A stretch of 11,265 bases of DNA from Candidatus Gastranaerophilales bacterium (GTDB taxonomy: Bacteria; Cyanobacteriota; Vampirovibrionia; Gastranaerophilales; Gastranaerophilaceae), in the NCBI GenBank assembly GCA_944324205.1, contig CALUVK010000040.1:1-11265 (forward strand), read 5' to 3'. Shown in pieces: positions 7,230-11,265 of the stretch; the stretch's first letter is position 1; the number at the start of each line of letters is the position of its first letter. The notes under the pieces are model-generated. The model saw nothing but the letters and a program-made list of their open reading frames with translations, was not told the DNA's origin and ran no database searches. Position numbers and translations under genes: made by a program.

Positions 7230-7258
7230 ATTATATCATGTAAACTTTTCTTAAGCAA
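7230..7258 (-). promoter_or_regulatory. Promoter of the sensor kinase gene with extended -10, possibly leaderless
   Basis: Minus strand: TATAAT at 7230-7235 preceded by TGA (extended -10), and TTGCTT at 7253-7258 as -35 with a 17-nt spacer. Transcription should start at or within a base or two of the ATG at 7223. The -35 overlaps one copy of the TTAAGCAAT repeat. Confidence 0.6.
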
Positions 7259-7284
7259 TAAAACTTAGCATTGTTTTAAGCAAT
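7251..7284. repeat. 9-bp direct repeat TTAAGCAAT upstream of the kinase gene
   Basis: TTAAGCAAT occurs at 7251-7259 and 7276-7284, 25 bp apart. The proximal copy covers the -35 of the kinase promoter. Between them lies a weak AT-rich inverted repeat (TAAAAC at 7259-7264, GTTTTA at 7273-7278). The spacing and -35 overlap fit tandem sites for a regulator such as an OmpR-type response regulator; this is inferred. Confidence 0.4.
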
Positions 7285-7286
7285 TT

Positions 7287-8423
7287 TTATTTAACTTTTT
7301 GCTGCATTTCACCATCAGATTTTGCAAGTCCGTTTTTAGCATTTGTTAAATATTCAAATAGAAATCCGTTATCTTTGTTTGCAACTTTATCACGTATATA
7401 ATTATCTTTTGCAGTATTTATCACATTTTCTAAATCCCTGAAAGAAAATTTTCTATCTTCCATTTCTTTTGAAAATTGTTTTAGCTTTTCATCATTTCTA
7501 TTTATAAAACTATTTCCATCCTTTATTTTTGATAAATGTGCTTTTGTTGCTTCATATAAGCATTCAGAATCGGGAAAAGGTATTTCATAAATATTTTTAA
7601 AACGGCTCATTGCAGCTCCATCCAAATTTTGCGCCGAAGCTGCTAGATTTGAAGTCCCTATAATAGTTAAATTAGGGACCTTTTCTGAACATTCATCAAG
7701 ATAATTCAAAAATATAGAACGTTCTTCCGGTTTAAATCCTAATGCATTTACCATTGATTCTCTTGGGATAATAATAGCGTCTATTTCATTAAATGTTACA
7801 ACAAACTTTTTATCAGGCTGAGATGCTGCGGCATGTATAACAGAATTAAATTCAGCCTTTAAATTTTCATTATGTAAACCAACCCAGCGTCCATTAAAAT
7901 CAGAAAACTTGATTTCTTTGTATGAAGCTCCCAGAGTTTTTGCATAAATTTTTGCAAAGTAAGATTTGCCGACTCCTGGAGGACCGCAAAGTAAAAATCT
8001 GTTTTTACCGGCTGGGTGTCCAGCTTCTTTTATAACCTTATCGTTTGCTTGTGCAACAGCCAATTGATTTTCTAGTACGGAACGCAAATTCTTATCTAAA
8101 CTTTTGCAAGTTTTGAGTATTGGAATTGTATTGTCGTCTGCTAACGATCTAAACATTTCTGAATGGAAAGTTCCTTCTGTTGATGGATTATTTATGTGTT
8201 TGGCAATTCCAAAACAAATTGCACTTATACCTAACAATGTAACTATTGCAGTTAATTTTTGCATAGCTCCATTTAAATGAGCTAAACTTTCTTCTGTTGT
8301 TGGAGTTTTTTTGCCCGAGTTTGTTTTTTCCTTTCGGAATGTTAATTTTGATTGTATATTTGAATTTGAGAACTGACAATACTTATTGTAGTTGCAACTG
8401 AATTGTGAAATTGGATATATCAT
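7287..8423 (-). CDS. Membrane-anchored AAA+ ATPase with an atypical Walker B
   Basis: 378 residues. A short polar Asn/Ser-rich N-terminus ends in KLTFRKEK (26-33), one membrane helix lies at about 57-75, then a classical AAA domain (about 140-300) and a helical C-terminal lid. Seen motifs: Walker A GPPGVGKS (147-154), pore-loop-like GRWVGLHNE (178-186), Walker B VVTFNEID (208-215), sensor 1 in IIGTSN (Asn259), an SRF with Arg274 as the likely arginine finger, and KFSFRDLENV (325-334) in the sensor 2 region. The Walker B acid that usually holds magnesium is Asn212; catalytic Glu213 is kept. The pore loop resembles that of FtsH- and katanin-type AAA proteins, but no protease domain is present, so a remodelling role is guessed. 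The ATG is 6 nt after the stop of the small SFKG gene with no Shine-Dalgarno nearby, which suggests translational coupling. Confidence 0.85.
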   Translation of the reverse strand: MIYPISQFSCNYNKYCQFSNSNIQSKLTFRKEKTNSGKKTPTTEESLAHLNGAMQKLTAIVTLLGISAICFGIAKHINNPSTEGTFHSEMFRSLADDNTIPILKTCKSLDKNLRSVLENQLAVAQANDKVIKEAGHPAGKNRFLLCGPPGVGKSYFAKIYAKTLGASYKEIKFSDFNGRWVGLHNENLKAEFNSVIHAAASQPDKKFVVTFNEIDAIIIPRESMVNALGFKPEERSIFLNYLDECSEKVPNLTIIGTSNLAASAQNLDGAAMSRFKNIYEIPFPDSECLYEATKAHLSKIKDGNSFINRNDEKLKQFSKEMEDRKFSFRDLENVINTAKDNYIRDKVANKDNGFLFEYLTNAKNGLAKSDGEMQQKVK

Positions 8424-8429
8424 TATAAA

Positions 8430-8732
8430 TTAACTGTCACCACCGTCTTTTTTATCTTTTTCTTCGAGTTTTTCATCTAATAATGCTCCAAGCATTGCTC
8501 CTGGTGCAGCTCCGAGACCTGCAAGTCCCATAGCCGCAACTGCCGGCGCAAACACAACAACAGCTGCTGCTCCTGCAATCAAACCGGTTATTTTAAAGAG
8601 ATTTCCTTTAAAACTAGGTGCAGACGCTGGATTTGGTTCATTTTTCCTTAAATTACCAGTTACAGTTCTGTTGTTTTTTTTGTGTTGTACATTACTTGGC
8701 ATCTGATAAGTTGTAATACTACTTACTCTCAT
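8430..8732 (-). CDS. Small SFKG-motif membrane protein of unknown function
   Basis: 100 residues. The N-terminus is polar and probably unstructured (MRVSSITTYQ onward) and leads to APSFKGNLFK (about 38-47). A long Ala/Gly/Val/Leu-rich hydrophobic stretch (about 48-84) is long enough for one or two membrane passes, and the tail is charged (EEKDKKDGGDS). There is no signal-peptidase site and no known domain. The start is secure: AAGGAGGT, a full anti-Shine-Dalgarno match, lies 4 nt before the ATG at 8732. A TTG at 8759 would put that site inside the gene. It is driven by a perfect-consensus promoter in the end of glgC and is followed after 6 nt by the AAA+ ATPase gene, so the two probably act together. 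From memory, N-terminal FKG motifs of this kind recur in Gastranaerophilales proteins. Confidence 0.75.
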   Translation of the reverse strand: MRVSSITTYQMPSNVQHKKNNRTVTGNLRKNEPNPASAPSFKGNLFKITGLIAGAAAVVVFAPAVAAMGLAGLGAAPGAMLGALLDEKLEEKDKKDGGDS

Positions 8733-8736
8733 AAAC

Positions 8737-8744
8737 ACCTCCTT
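8737..8744 (-). promoter_or_regulatory. Full-length Shine-Dalgarno AAGGAGGT of the SFKG gene
   Basis: An uninterrupted 8-base match to the 16S anti-Shine-Dalgarno on the minus strand, 4 nt before the ATG at 8732. It fixes this start and rules against the longer TTG reading. Confidence 0.8.
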
Positions 8745-8770
8745 GCAGAAATAAAACAAATATATTACTT

Positions 8771-8798
8771 ATTATACAAAAATGAAAAATCATGTCAA
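8771..8798 (-). promoter_or_regulatory. Perfect-consensus promoter of the SFKG-AAA operon inside the end of glgC
   Basis: Minus strand: TTGACA at 8793-8798 and TATAAT at 8771-8776, both 6/6, with a 16-nt spacer. The -35 hexamer forms the Leu-Thr codons just before the glgC stop. Transcription would start near 8764, giving a leader of about 31 nt. This is the strongest sigma-70-type promoter in the window, so the downstream pair is probably expressed at a high basal level independently of glgC. Confidence 0.8.
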
Positions 8799-10028
8799 AT
8801 GAGCATTTTTAGGCACAACTGTTACACCGCCATCAGAGACATAAAAACCGCGCGCTAAATCTTCTTCTTTATTGACTCCGATTTTGGTATATGGCGGAAT
8901 ATCAACATTTTTATCAATAATAGCTTTTCTGATTTCAGAGTACCTTCCCACATTAACGTTTTCCATTAAAATACTGTCAGAAACCTGAGAGTAGCTGTTA
9001 ATCTTGACTTTCGGAGACAATATGCATCTTGAAAGCATACCGCCTGATACAATACATCCTTCCGACACCATTGAATTTGTAGCCATACCGACTCTGTCAC
9101 CTTCCTGCCAGATGAATTTTGCGGGAGGGTAGTTGTAATTAAATGTCCTAATCGGCCACTCTTTTGAATACAAATTTAATTCCGGCTCATAATCCAATAA
9201 ATCCATATTCGCCTGCCAGTAAGCGTCAATACAGCCTACATCTCTCCAGTAACCCTTTTCTTTTTCGGTCATTCCGGGGAAGTCATTGTCGCTAAAGTTA
9301 TAAATATAAACCCGTTTCCCCTGATTTAAAAGCATAGGGATAACATTTTTCCCGAAATCGTGATTAGAACCCTCAATTTTAGAATCCTCTTCGAGTGCAT
9401 TTAATAAAATCTCTTTGTTGAAGATATAGTTTCCCATAGAAGCAAGACACATATCAGGCCTGTTTGGCATTGGCTTCGGCGGTGTCTGCGGTTTTTCAAC
9501 AAAACCTGTCAGACGCCAGTTATCATCAACTTCTATTATGCCAAATTCATGCGCATCCACTATCGGAATAGGAATGGCAGAAATAGTTAAATCCGCATAA
9601 TTAGATTTGTGAAACCTTAGCATTTGTCTCACATCCATCTTATAAATATGGTCGCCTCCAAATACACACACATAATCAGGATCTTCATCTTTTATATGAA
9701 AAGCGTTTTGAAATACAGCATCCGCTGTCCCCTGATACCAAGCCCCTCCGGTTCGCATTTGGGCAGGAACCAGATCAACATACTGGTTTAAAAACGGAGA
9801 TAACGCCCAGCCGCGGGTTATATGTTTGTTCAAAGAGTCTGATTTATATTGGGTTAAAACTTTTATCTTATAAAAACCCGAATTAATAAAATTGTTTAAT
9901 ACAAAATCAATTATTCTGTATCTTCCACCGAAAGGAACTGCAGGTTTGGCTCTTTCCTGTGTAAGCGGATGAAGTCTCTTTCCCTCGCCGCCGGCTAAAA
10001 TCATTACCAAAGCGTCATTTATTGACAT
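8790..10028 (-). CDS. glgC: Glucose-1-phosphate adenylyltransferase (ADP-glucose pyrophosphorylase) GlgC
   Basis: Makes ADP-glucose from glucose-1-phosphate and ATP, the committed and usually regulated step of glycogen synthesis in the cytoplasm. 412 residues, normal for bacterial GlgC. The N-terminal nucleotidyltransferase domain has LAGGEGKRL (11-19), RAKPAVPFGG (26-35), WYQGTADAV (97-105), GGDHIYKMD (124-132, Asp126 for metal), FVEKP (176-180, Lys179 at the usual sugar-phosphate position), SMGNYIF (197-203) and GYWRDVGCIDAYW (259-271). The C-terminal left-handed beta helix spans about 310-410. Lys28 lies where activator binding maps in the E. coli enzyme. AGGAGG (10033-10038) is 4 nt before the ATG. 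No other glycogen gene is in the window. It is divergent from the GNAT-like gene. Confidence 0.96.
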   Translation of the reverse strand: MSINDALVMILAGGEGKRLHPLTQERAKPAVPFGGRYRIIDFVLNNFINSGFYKIKVLTQYKSDSLNKHITRGWALSPFLNQYVDLVPAQMRTGGAWYQGTADAVFQNAFHIKDEDPDYVCVFGGDHIYKMDVRQMLRFHKSNYADLTISAIPIPIVDAHEFGIIEVDDNWRLTGFVEKPQTPPKPMPNRPDMCLASMGNYIFNKEILLNALEEDSKIEGSNHDFGKNVIPMLLNQGKRVYIYNFSDNDFPGMTEKEKGYWRDVGCIDAYWQANMDLLDYEPELNLYSKEWPIRTFNYNYPPAKFIWQEGDRVGMATNSMVSEGCIVSGGMLSRCILSPKVKINSYSQVSDSILMENVNVGRYSEIRKAIIDKNVDIPPYTKIGVNKEEDLARGFYVSDGGVTVVPKNAHLT

Positions 10029-10052
10029 ATATCCTCCTAGATTTATAAATTA

Positions 10053-10061
10053 ATTGTATCA
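10053..10061 (-). promoter_or_regulatory. Candidate glgC promoter, extended -10
   Basis: Minus strand TGATACAAT: TACAAT (10053-10058) preceded by TGA. A weak TTTTAA (10076-10081) sits 17 nt upstream as -35. Transcription would start near 10046, leaving the AGGAGG site in the leader. Confidence 0.4.
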
Positions 10062-10082
10062 AATTTTAACGATTATTAAAAT

Positions 10083-10096
10083 CATTCTTTAGAATG
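10083..10096. promoter_or_regulatory. Perfect 6+2+6 dyad CATTCTTTAGAATG, candidate operator
   Basis: CATTCT and AGAATG are exact inverted copies around a 2-bp centre. The dyad covers the position where a -35 would lie for the TGATATAAT at 10110-10118, and it lies upstream of the glgC promoter candidate. The placement fits a repressor or activator site for the GNAT-like gene or for both divergent genes. A match of this size can also occur by chance. Confidence 0.4.
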
Positions 10097-10109
10097 GAAT
10101 ATTTGTGTA

Positions 10110-10118
10110 TGATATAAT
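10110..10118 (+). promoter_or_regulatory. Extended -10 promoter, possibly giving a leaderless mRNA
   Basis: TGATATAAT with its last base 6 nt before the ATG at 10125, so transcription should begin at or next to the start codon. No convincing -35 is present; the region holds the CATTCTTTAGAATG dyad instead. Confidence 0.5.
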
Positions 10119-10124
10119 TTTTGT

Positions 10125-11156
10125 ATGAGAAAGATTAGAAAGCTTTATTATTTTGACAGAAAGAATATGCAGGAGATGATATCGGTTCTCAATAACAGGG
10201 ATACTTATATCAATAATATTATGTTTAATCCGCTTATTCCCTTGCATCATTTACTTCCTTTAAAGCTGAAATTTTTACCTGAAACATATGTTCTTAAAGA
10301 TAAGCAAGAAATTAAGGGTTTAATAACGGTTGCACCTTCAAGATGTCCTATGAGGAAAATGGAAATTCAAAGATTGTTTTTTGAAGAAAACTGTTATGAG
10401 GATGCAAGTGAATTGGTACAGTTTGTTGTTTCCAAGTATAAGGCAATGGGAGCTTTTTCGTTCGTTGTAAGAGTTGATGATTATATGCCGGAACTCCTTA
10501 AAATGTTTGTTTCAAAATGCGGGTTTAGCCAGATTTCTTATGAAAAATTGTGGAAAATTGGAAATACAAGTTTTGCTTTTAATCCGAAAGATTTTAGAGA
10601 GTTCAGGAATTCGGATTCGCCTACAGTTTCAGCTTTATATAATGAGTCTCTCCTTCCGCATATCAGGCCTCTTTTGAGTAAGGATGCAAAAGAATTCAAA
10701 GAACTTTTTCTTAAAGGGCTTTCATATTTTAGCGAATATAAATATGTTGTAGAAGATAAAAAGTCAAAAAATATTCTTTGTTACTTATCTATTACAACTT
10801 CTGATAATGAGAATTATGTTTTAGATATTGTTCAATCTTCATGGATAGATGTTAATCTTGAGGCAATAATAGGTTTTGTCCAAAGCAAAATAGCCAAGCG
10901 TACTAAAGAATATAATCTTTTCGTAAAAACAAAAAAATATACACAGCTCGGGGAAAAATATGAACAAGAATTTATAAATAATAAATTTGAATGTGTTCAA
11001 AACCAGATAGTTTTAACAAATACATCTGCAAGAATTATAAAGGAACCTGCTCACAGTGGTCGCTTTACAATCCTTAATCAAGTGTTTAGCGGACAAACAG
11101 CTATACAAAAACGTCAGCAAAAATTCGGTTTTGTAGCAGAATCAGATTGTAAATAA
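10125..11156 (+). CDS. Tandem GNAT-like protein, acetyltransferase function uncertain
   Basis: 343 residues. Two stretches look like GNAT folds. The first is about 45-145: strands TYVLKDK and EIKGLITVAP, then RLFFEENC, a helix to about 107, and GFSQISYEKLWKI at the end, the usual last strands of a GNAT domain. The second is about 150-300: KYVVEDKKSKNILCYLSI, NYVLDIVQSSW and KFECVQNQIVLTN. In neither copy do I see the Q/R-x-x-G-x-G/A loop that binds the acetyl-CoA pyrophosphate, so catalysis is doubtful. There is no signal peptide or membrane segment. The start has no Shine-Dalgarno; later Met codons at 10167 and 10176 also lack a well-spaced site. The fold assignment is by eye and could be wrong. 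Confidence 0.6.
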   Translation: MRKIRKLYYFDRKNMQEMISVLNNRDTYINNIMFNPLIPLHHLLPLKLKFLPETYVLKDKQEIKGLITVAPSRCPMRKMEIQRLFFEENCYEDASELVQFVVSKYKAMGAFSFVVRVDDYMPELLKMFVSKCGFSQISYEKLWKIGNTSFAFNPKDFREFRNSDSPTVSALYNESLLPHIRPLLSKDAKEFKELFLKGLSYFSEYKYVVEDKKSKNILCYLSITTSDNENYVLDIVQSSWIDVNLEAIIGFVQSKIAKRTKEYNLFVKTKKYTQLGEKYEQEFINNKFECVQNQIVLTNTSARIIKEPAHSGRFTILNQVFSGQTAIQKRQQKFGFVAESDCK

Positions 11157-11191
11157 ATGTAAAATTTTACTTTTTAATGTGTTACTGCTTT

Positions 11192-11220
11192 TTGAGAATG
11201 TGGCATTAATAAAGTATAAT
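11192..11220 (+). promoter_or_regulatory. Promoter of the gene that runs off the right edge
   Basis: TTGAGA (11192-11197, 5/6) and TATAAT (11215-11220, 6/6) with a 17-nt spacer. Transcription would start near 11227, only about 12 nt before the ATG at 11239. Confidence 0.6.
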
Positions 11221-11238
11221 AATCAAGGATATGATTGT

Positions 11239-11265
11239 ATGTCAAAGAAGTTAGCAGAGCAGTTA
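11239..11265 (+). CDS. Start of a truncated gene, product not identifiable
   Basis: Nine codons, MSKKLAEQL, open to the window edge. AAGGA (11225-11229) lies 9 nt upstream and a good promoter precedes it. ATG at 11231 is out of frame and meets a stop after seven codons. Too little is present to name a product. Confidence 0.5.

Noticed and set aside
7259..7278. Inverted repeat TAAAAC/GTTTTA as a terminator of the AAA+ gene
   Set aside because: The stem has one G-C pair and an 8-nt loop, and no U-run follows on the minus strand.
11159..11170. Palindrome GTAAAATTTTAC followed by TTTTT after the GNAT-like gene as a terminator
   Set aside because: The stem is at most 4 bp with a 4-nt loop and nearly all A-T, too weak to call.

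Overview
The window is a low-GC bacterial chromosome segment, roughly one third G+C by eye, with densely packed genes, good Shine-Dalgarno sites and the standard code. The best guess is a gut-type Vampirovibrionia/Melainabacteria (Gastranaerophilales) genome. The main hint is a small membrane protein whose N-terminus runs from MRVSSITTYQ to PSFKGN, a style I associate from memory with that lineage. The housekeeping genes (coaX, engB, xerC, glgC) do not settle the taxonomy, so this is an inference.

Left part (1-3949): a short lipoprotein gene on the plus strand converges on a five-gene minus-strand operon. In transcription order the operon is an unknown 83-residue protein, the ribosome-assembly GTPase EngB, two tandem WYL-type regulators (PafB/PafC layout), and type III pantothenate kinase CoaX. 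Overlaps of 14, 8 and 1 nt and one short gap indicate co-transcription.

Middle (3950-7223): a Xer-type tyrosine recombinase with all catalytic residues is transcribed away from that operon. A divergent pair follows: a newly noticed 48-residue minus-strand ORF with a strong ribosome binding site, and a small XRE-type regulator. Their shared control region carries a 10-bp direct repeat. The regulator gene ends 2 nt from the end of a 621-residue WalK/PhoR-like sensor kinase on the opposite strand, which has no response regulator beside it here.

Right part (7224-11265): reading along the minus strand, glgC (ADP-glucose pyrophosphorylase) is followed by a two-gene unit made of the SFKG-motif small membrane protein and a membrane-anchored AAA+ ATPase. 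That unit has its own perfect-consensus promoter (TTGACA-16-TATAAT) embedded in the last codons of glgC. The sensor kinase follows with its own promoter. Divergent from glgC is a gene for a tandem GNAT-like protein, and the window ends in the first codons of another gene.

The most notable points are four. (1) The SFKG small protein and AAA+ ATPase pair share an N-terminal layout, and the ATPase has Asn in place of the Walker B Asp. (2) Two genes have TGATATAAT placed exactly 6 nt before the ATG with no Shine-Dalgarno, which suggests leaderless mRNAs. (3) The 48-residue ORF/XRE module has a repeat-bearing control region. (4) The WYL regulator pair with degenerate WYL motifs is locked into a housekeeping operon. 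No RNA gene, CRISPR array or insertion sequence is visible, and no gene-free stretch exceeds 300 bases.
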